Shown here one piece after another: positions 26,738 through 34,575 of a stretch of 39,177 bases of DNA (positions within the stretch are counted from its first letter, which is position 1; every line of letters starts with the position of its first letter). The stretch lies in the NCBI GenBank assembly GCA_012517155.1, contig JAAYVN010000041.1:74556-113732 (forward strand). The letters are read 5' to 3'. Origin of the DNA: Ignavibacteriales bacterium. Lineage in GTDB: Bacteria > Bacteroidota > Ignavibacteria > Ignavibacteriales > Ignavibacteriaceae. Below the pieces are notes generated by a model that made no database searches, was not told where the DNA came from, and worked only from the letters and a program-made list of their open reading frames with translations. The position numbers were made by a program, and so were the translations under genes.

Positions 26738-27481
26738 TCATCTCTTATTATTTAATATTCTGTTTACAAGTTTTAATTCACGTTGTGTTAGTTCTCTATA
26801 TGACCCCTCAGGAAGATCTTTAACTGTTAAAAATCCAAAACTCCTTCTGTGTAGCGCAGTGACTGTATAACCCAAAGCCTTGAACATATTTTTAACAAAA
26901 TGATTTCTTCCTTCAGAAGAAACAACTGTTGGTGCTTTCTTGTTATTAGTAGGATAAGTTACAGTAAGAAATGTCCCTCTGCCCCCTTCTATAAATACGC
27001 CTTTTAGTAATTTTTCCTCATCATCCTGAGAAAGAATCTTATCAAGTTTGACATCATACTCCCTTTTAATGTTATTGGAAGGATGTGTCATAGCCTGATT
27101 GAAGTCACCATTATTTGTTAATAATAGGACACCTGTTGTATCATAATCAAGTCTTCCAACGGGAAATATTTTTATATGTGTTCTAATAAGTTCTATAACG
27201 GTTGGTCTTCCCTTATCATCGCTTACGGTGCTAACATAACCTTTAGGTTTATTTAAAAGATAGTACACAGGTTGGGAAAGATTTATTCTTTCGCCATCAA
27301 CAAAGACTTTATCTTTAAATGAATTTATTTTGTAACCCATGCTTGTTATTACTTTATTATTCACCATAACCCGGCCCTGCTGAATTAATTCATCTGCTTT
27401 ACGTCTTGAAGTAACTCCACAGTCTGCAATATAACTATTCAGACGTATTGCTGTTGTTCTGGGTTTCTCTGGAATTTTCAA
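26738..27481 (-). CDS. rluB: rRNA pseudouridine synthase with S4 domain (RluB/RsuA family)
   Basis: The enzyme isomerises a uridine to pseudouridine in ribosomal RNA. The 247-residue chain has an S4 RNA-binding domain (about 12-60, SYIADCGVTSRRKADELIQ) and a catalytic domain with D112 in PVGRLDYDTTGVLLLTNNGD. RluB (23S) is the likelier type. RluE, RluF and RsuA share the fold, so the exact target is uncertain. The start is TTG at 27481, because no ATG exists before the S4 domain and GGAGG lies 9 nt upstream within scpB. This gives a 47-bp overlap with scpB. Confidence 0.9.
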   Translation of the reverse strand: MKIPEKPRTTAIRLNSYIADCGVTSRRKADELIQQGRVMVNNKVITSMGYKINSFKDKVFVDGERINLSQPVYYLLNKPKGYVSTVSDDKGRPTVIELIRTHIKIFPVGRLDYDTTGVLLLTNNGDFNQAMTHPSNNIKREYDVKLDKILSQDDEEKLLKGVFIEGGRGTFLTVTYPTNNKKAPTVVSSEGRNHFVKNMFKALGYTVTALHRRSFGFLTVKDLPEGSYRELTQRELKLVNRILNNKR

Positions 27482-28100
27482 TCAGCTCTTCCTCCATTTT
27501 TTCTTCAAATAGGTTCATCATTATTTTCTTTCGCTGCTCAATAAAATCCTCATCTTGCATAATCTCCTCAATTTCCCTGGGTTTTGGAAGATCAGATATT
27601 TTATAAAGCCCAAAGTACTTTAAAAATTCTGCTGTAGTGCCATACAAAAGGGGCCTGCCCACGGTTTCAGCTCTACCTGAGATAGTAATTAACTTCTTCT
27701 CCAGAAGAGCAGTAAGTATGTAATCAGAATTAACTCCTCTGATAGCTTCAAGTTCCGGTTTAGTAATAGGTTGCTTGTACGCAATTATCGCTAATGTTTC
27801 CAGAGAAGCTTGACTTAGTCTTCTCTTACTTTTTTCAGTTGAGAGGTAACCCAAGTACTTGGAATACTCATCTCTAGTAGCAAATACAAATCCTTCGGCG
27901 ACCTTCTTAATACGAAAGGAGAGACTCTTTTCTGTATATAATAGATTCAGGTTTTCGATAACCTTCTCTATATCATTATCGTTTACATCAATTTCATCTC
28001 CGTCAATTCCTCTAATTGCACGTATAATATCCGAATTGGAAATTGGTTCGTCAGATGCAAAAATAAGTGCTTCAATAACCTGGTTATAAATACTATCCAT
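27435..28100 (-). CDS. scpB: Segregation and condensation protein B
   Basis: ScpB is the winged-helix kite subunit of the bacterial SMC condensin, together with ScpA. The 221-residue chain has the two winged-helix domains. The family core SQASLETLAIIAYKQPITKP (about 96-115) is clear, followed by EAIRGVNSDYILTALLEKKL and GRPLLYGTTAEFLKYFGL. A charged, probably disordered tail of about 45 residues follows, whose DNA also encodes the start of rluB in another frame. It lies 11 bp after scpA. No smc gene is in the window. Confidence 0.96.
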   Translation of the reverse strand: MDSIYNQVIEALIFASDEPISNSDIIRAIRGIDGDEIDVNDNDIEKVIENLNLLYTEKSLSFRIKKVAEGFVFATRDEYSKYLGYLSTEKSKRRLSQASLETLAIIAYKQPITKPELEAIRGVNSDYILTALLEKKLITISGRAETVGRPLLYGTTAEFLKYFGLYKISDLPKPREIEEIMQDEDFIEQRKKIMMNLFEEKMEEELIENSRETQNNSNTSE

Positions 28101-28111
28101 TTTTCGTCTTT

Positions 28112-28828
28112 TTATTCTGTTTTTTTATACAGCACAAAATCATTCAAATTTTCTGATGTTCTTACCCCAATTTTTTGCATTTTAATCATCTCCAATAGCG
28201 CAATAAAAGTAACAATCACCCTAATTTTTTCTCTTATTTCATCAATCAAGGAAAGGAAATGGATTTCTCCATACAGATTGATTTTCTCCGCAATAAAAGT
28301 AATCTGTTCATCTATCGTAACAGGAATTTTTACCACTTGATGCACAGGTTCACTTTTTCTTGATTCAATAACTCGCTTGAATGCTTTTGCCAGATCGTAA
28401 ACGGAAACATTTTTTAACAGTATGTCAAATTCCTCGGGTGCTTCTTTAGGATCTTCTTCATAATTACCGCGATAAGATATTTTCCTCTCCGAAGACTCAA
28501 AGAAAGACAATTCTTCTGCCATTTCTTTGTAACGTTTGTACTCAAGGAGTGCTTTCACCAGGTCCGCTCTGGGATCTATCAACTCTCCCTTTTCATCCAC
28601 TTCCTTGGGAAGCAGCATTTTAACCTTAATGTACATTAGAGTAGATGCCATAAAAATGAAATCACCTGCAGTCTCAAGGTCAAGCATTTTTATATAATTA
28701 ACATATTCCATGTATTCTTTCGTAATTCGCGAAATCGGGATATCATAAATATTAAGTTCATCTCTTTTAATAAAAAAAAGAAGTAAATCCAGCGGACCTT
28801 CAAACTGATCTAGTCTTATCTTAAACAT
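28112..28828 (-). CDS. scpA: Segregation and condensation protein A
   Basis: ScpA is the kleisin subunit that bridges the SMC heads in chromosome condensation. The 238-residue protein shows the N-terminal kleisin signature FEGPLDLLLFFIKRDELNIY at about 9-28. The ITKEYMEYVN helix and the ATLMYIKVKMLLP segment near 68-80 follow. The C-terminal winged helix has VTFIALLEMIKMQKI. It precedes scpB in the usual order and follows trpS by 21 bp. The ATG at 28828 lacks a strong binding site; an in-frame-independent ATG lies 6 nt upstream. Confidence 0.95.
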   Translation of the reverse strand: MFKIRLDQFEGPLDLLLFFIKRDELNIYDIPISRITKEYMEYVNYIKMLDLETAGDFIFMASTLMYIKVKMLLPKEVDEKGELIDPRADLVKALLEYKRYKEMAEELSFFESSERKISYRGNYEEDPKEAPEEFDILLKNVSVYDLAKAFKRVIESRKSEPVHQVVKIPVTIDEQITFIAEKINLYGEIHFLSLIDEIREKIRVIVTFIALLEMIKMQKIGVRTSENLNDFVLYKKTE

Positions 28829-28849
28829 TATGCATTATTACCCGGTATT

Positions 28850-29824
28850 CTAACCCATACCAATCAAGTTATGTACTTCATCCATTGTCTTTTGGGCAAC
28901 CTTTCGTGCACATTCTTCACCATGACAAAGAATCGATATTACCTCATCCTTGTTTGCTTCGTAGTGCTTTCTACGCTCAATAATCGGGTCCAGGAATTCA
29001 GAAATCCTTGATGCACATCTTAATTTGCAATCCACACATCCAAGTTTACCACTCTTACAATCAGCAGAAATCTCTTGACACTCATCCTGATTATACTTAC
29101 GATGATAGGAGAATACCAAACAGATTTCAGGTCGTCCGGGGTCACCTTTTCGCATTTTTTGGGGATCGGTTACAGCTTTTCGAAGTTTCAATTTAACAGT
29201 TTCAGGATCGTCGCTTAAAAGGAGCGCATTTCCCAAGGATTTACTCATTTTAGCGTTTCCATCCAGACCTACTAATCTCGAAAACTGGGTTAGTTTGGGT
29301 TCCGGTTCAGGAAAAACCGGCCCAAAAGTTTGGTTAAACCTGCGTGCTAATTCTCTTGCGATTTCGATATGAGGAACCTGATCCTCCCCTACGGGAACAA
29401 AATCACCTTTGTAAAGAAGTATATCAGCCGCTTGCAGGACAGGATAACCTAAATGACCGTAAGTAATGTTCTCAATATTTAAATCACGTATCTGATCCTT
29501 AACAGTCGGATTTCGTTCAAGCCGGTTTACTGTGATGAGCATGGATAAAATAAGATGGAGTTCAGTATGCTCTTTTACCCTGGATTGACGGAACATCGGA
29601 CTTTTTATGGGATCAAGGCCTGCAGCTAACCAGTCAATAACCATATCAATTGTATCCTCATATACGCTTGATGTGTTTAGTGATGTAGTGAGGACGTGCC
29701 AATCAGCTACCAGATGATAATTCTCAAAATCATGTTGAAGAGCAATCCAGTTTTCTAATGCGCCAGTATAATGACCAAGATGCAGCTTGCCGGTTGGTCT
29801 CATTCCGCTTAAAATTCTTTTCAT
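28850..29824 (-). CDS. trpS: Tryptophanyl-tRNA synthetase with a four-cysteine iron-sulfur-type motif
   Basis: This class I synthetase charges tRNA-Trp. The 324-residue chain has the HIGH-type motif KLHLGH (13-18), KMSKSLGN in the catalytic loop, and a helical anticodon-binding C-terminus. An unusual feature is the cysteine series C235, C256, C263 and C266 (C-x20-C-x6-C-x2-C). It occurs where Thermotoga maritima TrpRS has C-x22-C-x6-C-x2-C binding a 4Fe-4S cluster near the anticodon site. Additional cysteines lie at 249 and 270. The ATG at 29824 has AGG seven bases upstream. Confidence 0.96.
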   Translation of the reverse strand: MKRILSGMRPTGKLHLGHYTGALENWIALQHDFENYHLVADWHVLTTSLNTSSVYEDTIDMVIDWLAAGLDPIKSPMFRQSRVKEHTELHLILSMLITVNRLERNPTVKDQIRDLNIENITYGHLGYPVLQAADILLYKGDFVPVGEDQVPHIEIARELARRFNQTFGPVFPEPEPKLTQFSRLVGLDGNAKMSKSLGNALLLSDDPETVKLKLRKAVTDPQKMRKGDPGRPEICLVFSYHRKYNQDECQEISADCKSGKLGCVDCKLRCASRISEFLDPIIERRKHYEANKDEVISILCHGEECARKVAQKTMDEVHNLIGMG

Positions 29825-29845
29825 TATTTACCTAATTCCTTCAAA

Positions 29846-30055
29846 TCATTTATTTTTTTGCTCTTTTCTACTTTTCCAATCTTTAGTCAAAAAATATGTC
29901 CTGCCACCAAAACGAAGTAGAAGTAGGACGATACTAAAGGCGAGGAAGTAGATATTCATATATTCAGGAACAAGCTTAGCAATCATCATTAAAAGAAGAA
30001 GAGCCACAATCCCAATAGCGATGTAACTAAGTTTTTCAAATGTTTCTTTGTTCAT
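29846..30055 (-). CDS. Small membrane protein of unknown function
   Basis: The 69-residue protein has two predicted membrane helices (about 9-27 and 32-49) and a positively charged C-terminus (KDWKSRKEQKNK) that should face the cytoplasm. It is the first gene of the long minus-strand run and lies 21 bp ahead of trpS. I do not recognise a family. Its position and coding-like composition make it a probable real gene. Confidence 0.6.
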   Translation of the reverse strand: MNKETFEKLSYIAIGIVALLLLMMIAKLVPEYMNIYFLAFSIVLLLLRFGGRTYFLTKDWKSRKEQKNK

Positions 30056-30314
30056 AATACCTAAATAATTCTAAATTACAAAAATAGCTAGTAATTCGCA
30101 ATTATTCAAAATAATTGGGTATTTATTACTACTTTCTTCAATTAGTTGATTATCATCTGTGAAACCCTTATTTATTGTCTATTTTTCAGTACACAATGAA
30201 TAGTTTTTAATTCGCTATGAGATATCAGTTTACAAAAATTAATTGCATAAATGACCTTTTATTATTGGCACATCAATTGATTAGTTACTAGTGAACCTTA
30301 TAGGAGATACAAAA
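30056..30314. other. Divergent intergenic region between the small membrane protein and the DUF6600 gene
   Basis: This 259-bp AT-rich spacer must hold promoters for both sides. Visible symmetric elements are an 8-bp inverted repeat (CAATTATT at 30099-30106, AATAATTG at 30110-30117, 3-nt loop) and the palindrome ATCAATTGAT near 30274-30283. I find no clean -35/-10 pair and no small gene. Confidence 0.4.
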
Positions 30315-31553
30315 ATGAAAAAGTTAATATATATATCGTTAATAATACTGCTATCCTCAGGATTTCATGGTGGACTAAATGCAAGTCCCCTCAATCACTA
30401 TGGAGGATATGCATCCTTTTACCATGAATTAAGCCCTTATGGTCGATGGATAGAGTTGGCACCTGATGTTATTGTATGGCGTCCGAACATCGGTATTAGA
30501 TGGAGTCCCTACACTTCAGGAAGATGGATCTGGTCTAACTATGGTTGGTACTGGGATTCTTATGAACCATTTGGTTATGTCGTTTTCCATTACGGCAGAT
30601 GGTTTTATGACGATTATTATGGATGGATTTGGTTGCCGGATACTCAGTGGGGTCCTGCTTGGGTTGAATGGAGATATGACGATTTCTATATTGGCTGGTC
30701 TCCACTACCTCCTTACGCGATGTTTTCGATAAATGTTGGTTTTTATTACTCTCATAATTATGTGATTCCTTACAATCACTGGAATTTTGTGAAATTCAAA
30801 CATTTTTCACATAGACATGTTAATAACTATTTCATTGGTAACAGTGTAAAGTACAGGACATACAATCAGACTAAACCTCGCACAAATTACGAAATCAGAA
30901 ATAATTCAGTCTTCAATAGAGGTGTAGAACCTTCTGATTTCGAAAGAGTCACACGAACTAAACTTCAAGAGAATAGTGTTGTATTCAGAGATAGAAGTGG
31001 AAATAGTGATCCTATAGTGCGACGTGAAAATACGATCGAAATTAACTATCGCCCTGATTTAACTCGTGAAGTTAAAGAGAGAAATATAGAAAAGAACAAT
31101 CGTAAAACAAGTCTTGATGTAGAAAAGATCAGAGAAAGACAAAATAATGATAAAGATGTTGTAAATCGTGACCAGAATGTTCAGAACAGAACTCAGGAAA
31201 TGAATACAGAGCGTAAAATTAAAGTTCCAGAACAGGAACGTCAGTCAAGAGAAAAAAATGATAATATCAGAGAACAAAATAATTTAACAAAAGAAATCGA
31301 AAGAAAGGAACAAGACAAGGAGATCAGACAACGTGAGCAAAACACGCAACCTAGAATCGATTCACAAAATAGAGATGTAAAAGTTCAACCAAAGATTGAG
31401 ATTCGTCCAAAGCAAGAAAACAACAACTCAACAATCGAGAGAAGACAGAATAACAACACTAATCAGCCCGAATTACGTAATAGAGAAAATAATACTCAGG
31501 AAAGGAAGAATTCATCCACTCGAACTACCGAAACAACTACTCGAAGAAGATAA
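30315..31553 (+). CDS. Secreted DUF6600-type protein with a long charged, disordered tail
   Basis: The start is the ATG at 30315, with AGGAG 9 nt upstream; an in-frame ATG at 30291 lacks this. The 412-residue product has a signal peptide (about 1-24). A Trp/Tyr/Gly-rich domain follows (about 30-150) with the DUF6600 pattern: ELSPYGRWIEL, VWRPNIGIRWSPYTSGRWIW, GYVVFHYGRWFYDDYYGWIW and WGPAWVEWRYDDF. From about residue 170 to the end the chain is low-complexity, rich in Arg, Asn, Gln, Glu and Lys, and ends TTTRRR. No catalytic motif is visible. It is the only plus-strand gene between tadA and surE and ends in its own terminator. Confidence 0.8.
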   Translation: MKKLIYISLIILLSSGFHGGLNASPLNHYGGYASFYHELSPYGRWIELAPDVIVWRPNIGIRWSPYTSGRWIWSNYGWYWDSYEPFGYVVFHYGRWFYDDYYGWIWLPDTQWGPAWVEWRYDDFYIGWSPLPPYAMFSINVGFYYSHNYVIPYNHWNFVKFKHFSHRHVNNYFIGNSVKYRTYNQTKPRTNYEIRNNSVFNRGVEPSDFERVTRTKLQENSVVFRDRSGNSDPIVRRENTIEINYRPDLTREVKERNIEKNNRKTSLDVEKIRERQNNDKDVVNRDQNVQNRTQEMNTERKIKVPEQERQSREKNDNIREQNNLTKEIERKEQDKEIRQREQNTQPRIDSQNRDVKVQPKIEIRPKQENNNSTIERRQNNNTNQPELRNRENNTQERKNSSTRTTETTTRRR

Positions 31554-31581
31554 TTTCCCCAATCATCTCCGCGACAACCTC

Positions 31582-31614
31582 ACTCCCCCGAAAGGGGGAG
31601 TTTTTATTTATTTA
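31582..31614 (+). terminator. Intrinsic terminator after the DUF6600 gene
   Basis: An 8-bp perfect stem, ACTCCCCC (31582-31589) with GGGGGAGT (31594-31601), encloses the stable GAAA tetraloop. It is followed by the T-rich TTTTATTTATTT. It lies 28 bp after the DUF6600 stop. The stop of the convergent glycosyltransferase is only a few bases away, and on that strand no T-tract follows the stem. Confidence 0.9.
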
Positions 31615-32653
31615 GCACAGTAAATGAAGTATTAAGTACTTCTTCCACACTAACATCGTCGATTAAATCACTATTCCTCAGGAAGTAAACTTTTTCTCTT
31701 AACGGTGCCCAGTTAAAAGGACTAGTTGGTCCAAAAATAATTATTAGCGGAACTTCGGTCGTTCCGGCTACATGCATTATTCCAGTGTCTGTCGAAATGA
31801 AGAGATCTGACACTGCAGCTAAAGCTGCAATTTCTGGAATTGTTGTGTTGTAGAACAGGTTAACCGGTTTTGAAAGTGATGTGTTTATGTAATCAAGTAT
31901 TTCTTTATCACTTCCACCTCCGGTCATATATATCGTTACAGGATATGTTTTTTGAAGTTCACTTATCAACCGGATAAAATTATTTGCACTCCACCTGTTT
32001 TGTGGTTTACCAGCACCCGGATGTATTCCGATAAGTAAATCGTTTGGCTTTTTACCTGAAAGTTTAATAAAATCTTCAGCATACTTTTGTTCAGTACTCG
32101 TATATATAATAATACCGGTGTAACTGCTTGTTTTAACACCGAGAGGTTTTACTATCTCTAGCGATTTTTCATATGTGTTTACATCAGGATTTTTACGCCA
32201 GTCCAGATCTACTCTTAAATTAAAAAAACAGTTCTCTTTATTTTCTTGACCGTTAAGAGAGGCAGGTCCTACTCTGTATTTTCCCTTTGCAAGCCTGGAG
32301 AGGAAGTTACTTGTGAAAGAGATAGAAACAGTTGCTGGAACTAATACCAAATCATAATCTCGTCTTAAAACTCTGTAAAGTGATTTGATGTATGAAGGAC
32401 TCATTAATTTTTTCTTATCATAAGAAAACGTTTCCGAAATGAAAGGATTATTAACAACTCCGTTTATATTTTGAGGTGAGGCAATTAGAGTGATTTCACA
32501 GTTCGGAAATGTCTCTTTTAGTCCGCGGAACAAGGGGATTAAAGTAATCATATCCCCGAGTTGATTATGCTGTCTGACAATAAGAATACTTTTTATTTCT
32601 GTTGCATTAAATGGTTGTTCTTTAACAGACAAAAAATACTTAAGAAGACCCAT
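31604..32653 (-). CDS. Family 9 glycosyltransferase (heptosyltransferase-like)
   Basis: GT9 enzymes transfer heptose or related sugars to lipopolysaccharide cores. The start is set at the ATG at 32653 because GGAG lies 7 nt upstream; an ATG at 32668 is an alternative. The 349-residue product has the N-terminal IRQHNQLGDMITLIPLFRGL-like segment (KSILIVRQHNQLGD). Further on are the C-terminal GT-B signatures IGIHPGAGKPQNRWSANNF and STDTGIMHVAGTTEVPLIII, then FGPTSPFNWAPL. It probably acts at the inner face of the cytoplasmic membrane. The exact sugar is unknown. It is the last gene of the minus-strand run. Confidence 0.92.
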   Translation of the reverse strand: MGLLKYFLSVKEQPFNATEIKSILIVRQHNQLGDMITLIPLFRGLKETFPNCEITLIASPQNINGVVNNPFISETFSYDKKKLMSPSYIKSLYRVLRRDYDLVLVPATVSISFTSNFLSRLAKGKYRVGPASLNGQENKENCFFNLRVDLDWRKNPDVNTYEKSLEIVKPLGVKTSSYTGIIIYTSTEQKYAEDFIKLSGKKPNDLLIGIHPGAGKPQNRWSANNFIRLISELQKTYPVTIYMTGGGSDKEILDYINTSLSKPVNLFYNTTIPEIAALAAVSDLFISTDTGIMHVAGTTEVPLIIIFGPTSPFNWAPLREKVYFLRNSDLIDDVSVEEVLNTSFTVLNK

Positions 32654-32705
32654 CAGGCATCTCCACATTTATGATAAATACGAAAAATAGATCGTAACAG
32701 AATTT

Positions 32706-32915
32706 TCACTTTCCTTGCCTGTTTTTATCAGATTCTCTAATTTCGGTATAATCAGCATCTTGAATATCCTTATAATCAGTTTGCTTCATTTTGTAATTCC
32801 GAATATTCGATTCTTTTCGCGAAATTGATTTATATCCTTTGATAATAGTTCTGACGAATTTTATCAGAAAAAATATCACAATACCCCATAATACAATACT
32901 TATTACTCTTATCAT
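32706..32915 (-). CDS. Small single-span membrane protein
   Basis: The 69-residue protein has one N-terminal membrane helix (about 3-24). A basic stretch (KGYKSISRKE) and an acidic tail containing YKDIQDADYTEIRESDK follow. Similar short proteins with a DADF/Y-E-I-like tail occur in Bacteroidota, without known function. The ATG overlaps the kinase stop as ATGA, and GGAG lies five bases upstream, so it is translationally coupled to the kinase gene. Confidence 0.7.
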   Translation of the reverse strand: MIRVISIVLWGIVIFFLIKFVRTIIKGYKSISRKESNIRNYKMKQTDYKDIQDADYTEIRESDKNRQGK

Positions 32916-33565
32916 TTAATCTCCGGTTGAAAGTATTCTATCATTCCGCGCTCTTTTCTGAAAATAGCTTTTTCAAGTTCCAAATAGTGATTTGGATTTT
33001 TTACAAAGTCGATTTCAGCTGCATTTACAATAAGTAAAGGTGTAGAATTATACCTAAAGAAGAAATGATTGTATGCCTCGTTAAGTTCCGCAATATAATT
33101 TTTGGAAATGTTCTTTTCAAAACTGCGGTTTCTGCTCCTAATGTTCTGCATTAATCTCTCGACAGTAGACTGTAGATAAACTACTAAATCAGGTTGCCTC
33201 AAATTTTTCTGCAATAATGGAAAAACTGATTCATAAAGTTTTAATTCTTCTCCGGTTAGGTTCATATATGCAAAAATTCGATCCTTCTCAAGGATATAAT
33301 CTGCCACAATAAACTCAACAAAGAGGTTTTCCTGACCTAAATCTTGTTGTTGCTTGAATCTGTTAACTAAAAAGAACATTTGAGTTTGAAAAGCATATCT
33401 TTTTCTGTCAGTGTAAAAATTTCCAAGAAAAGGGTTATTTTCAAATTGCTCAAGAATAAGATTTGCATTAAGTTTTTCTGCTAACATTTCTGCCAAAGAG
33501 GTCTTTCCCGCCCCAATAACACCTTCAATTGCAATATATTTAATTTCTTTTTCCAATTTTATCAA
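32912..33565 (-). CDS. Deoxynucleoside kinase
   Basis: The enzyme phosphorylates deoxynucleosides with ATP for salvage. The 217-residue chain has the P-loop IAIEGVIGAGKTSLAEMLAE near residues 12-31. The DNK-family segments FQTQMFFLVNRFKQQQD and ADYILEKDRIFA follow. The lid region IRSRNRSFEKNIS near 143-155 supplies arginines. Specificity (dA/dG versus dT/dC) cannot be read safely. The start is TTG at 33565, close after GGAG, overlapping folK by 26 bp; another TTG lies at 33556. The folB-folK-kinase order is common in the Bacteroidota/Chlorobi group. Confidence 0.9.
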   Translation of the reverse strand: MIKLEKEIKYIAIEGVIGAGKTSLAEMLAEKLNANLILEQFENNPFLGNFYTDRKRYAFQTQMFFLVNRFKQQQDLGQENLFVEFIVADYILEKDRIFAYMNLTGEELKLYESVFPLLQKNLRQPDLVVYLQSTVERLMQNIRSRNRSFEKNISKNYIAELNEAYNHFFFRYNSTPLLIVNAAEIDFVKNPNHYLELEKAIFRKERGMIEYFQPEIK

Positions 33566-34166
33566 TTTCTCCGTTTTTCAGTTCTATCTGACATTTATGT
33601 AACCCCAGTATGTATGTCTTAATGTTTTCATCTCTATTTTCCCATAATTCAGAGATTTTCTTTTTATGAATGGGATGAATAATTTCAGGTTCAATTTGAA
33701 GAAGCGGAATTATAACAAAATCCCTCTCCAGCATTGATCTGTGGGGAATTGAAAGAAATGAAGTATCTATTACATCACTCTCGTAAAGAAGAATATCAAG
33801 GTCAACTTCTCTCTCATGCCATTTTTCTCTGGTTTGTCTGTTTAACCTTTTCTCAATTTGCTTGATCAAAACAAATAGTTCCAATTTTGTGAGAAAAGTT
33901 CTTATTTTAACCACACAGTTAAGAAAATCACTTTGGTTTTCAAATCCCCAGGCTTTTGATTCATAAACTCCTGATATCTGAACAACATCGGTAGTATTCA
34001 AGTGGTCAAGCATCTTAACAGCATTAAGAATGGATGTGAAACGGTCATCAATATTACTACCTAAACCAATAAAAGCGTTCTTTTTCTGTCTCTCCGGGAA
34101 CTGAATATTTGGCTTATCTTTTCCTGTCGAAAATAAATATTTTATCTTATTCGGATCCTCACTCAT
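33540..34166 (-). CDS. folK: 2-amino-4-hydroxy-6-hydroxymethyldihydropteridine pyrophosphokinase
   Basis: FolK transfers pyrophosphate to 6-hydroxymethyl-dihydropterin in folate synthesis. The 208-residue protein has a 28-residue N-terminal extension before the family start AFIGLGSNIDDRF. The VYESKAWGFENQSDFLN segment follows, then the catalytic motif REKWHEREVDLDILLY with the metal-binding DxD. The PHRSMLERDFVIIPLLQIEP end is typical. The ATG overlaps the folB stop by one base (TAATG). The N-terminal extension has no obvious role. Confidence 0.95.
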   Translation of the reverse strand: MSEDPNKIKYLFSTGKDKPNIQFPERQKKNAFIGLGSNIDDRFTSILNAVKMLDHLNTTDVVQISGVYESKAWGFENQSDFLNCVVKIRTFLTKLELFVLIKQIEKRLNRQTREKWHEREVDLDILLYESDVIDTSFLSIPHRSMLERDFVIIPLLQIEPEIIHPIHKKKISELWENRDENIKTYILGLHKCQIELKNGEIDKIGKRN

Positions 34167-34537
34167 TAAAAATCCTGCTTACCCATTTCAACCTCCACCT
34201 CCACATTGTCAACCACCCCTCCTATTGGTGGGTTATTCTTTCGTACTCGAACAATTATTTTGTCAATATTTGAAAATCTGTCATATATAGTTATAACAAT
34301 CGTTGACGCAAGAGATTCAATCAGATAAAACTTCTTTGACATTGCTAGTTCATAGATTACCTTGTATACAGATTCATAGTCAATAGTCTTTTTTAAGCTA
34401 TCTGACTCTGCAGCTTTAGAAAAATTAGTGTGTATTTCTATATCCGCTTCAAACTTGCCACCGATGTTTTGTTCACTTCTGAATACACCATGATAGGCAT
34501 AGAAAGTTGCTTTATTTATTCTAATTATATTCTTCAA
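34166..34537 (-). CDS. folB: Dihydroneopterin aldolase
   Basis: FolB cleaves 7,8-dihydroneopterin to 6-hydroxymethyl-dihydropterin, the substrate of FolK encoded next. The 123-residue chain is normal in length. Family motifs include FYAYHGVFRSEQNIGGKF near residues 12-29, with the active-site Tyr/His/Gly-Val/Glu set. The IDYESVYKVI segment and the C-terminal VRKNNPPIGGVVDNVEVEVE also match. It lies 38 bp after the EamA transporter. Confidence 0.94.
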   Translation of the reverse strand: MKNIIRINKATFYAYHGVFRSEQNIGGKFEADIEIHTNFSKAAESDSLKKTIDYESVYKVIYELAMSKKFYLIESLASTIVITIYDRFSNIDKIIVRVRKNNPPIGGVVDNVEVEVEMGKQDF

Positions 34538-34575
34538 AATTATCCTTTCGTTAACTTTTCGGTCAACTGTTTATA

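Noticed and set aside
30466-30732. An 88-codon alternative frame inside the DUF6600 gene
   Set aside because: It is a +1 shadow of the Trp/Tyr/Gly-rich domain; the main frame has the binding site and signal peptide.
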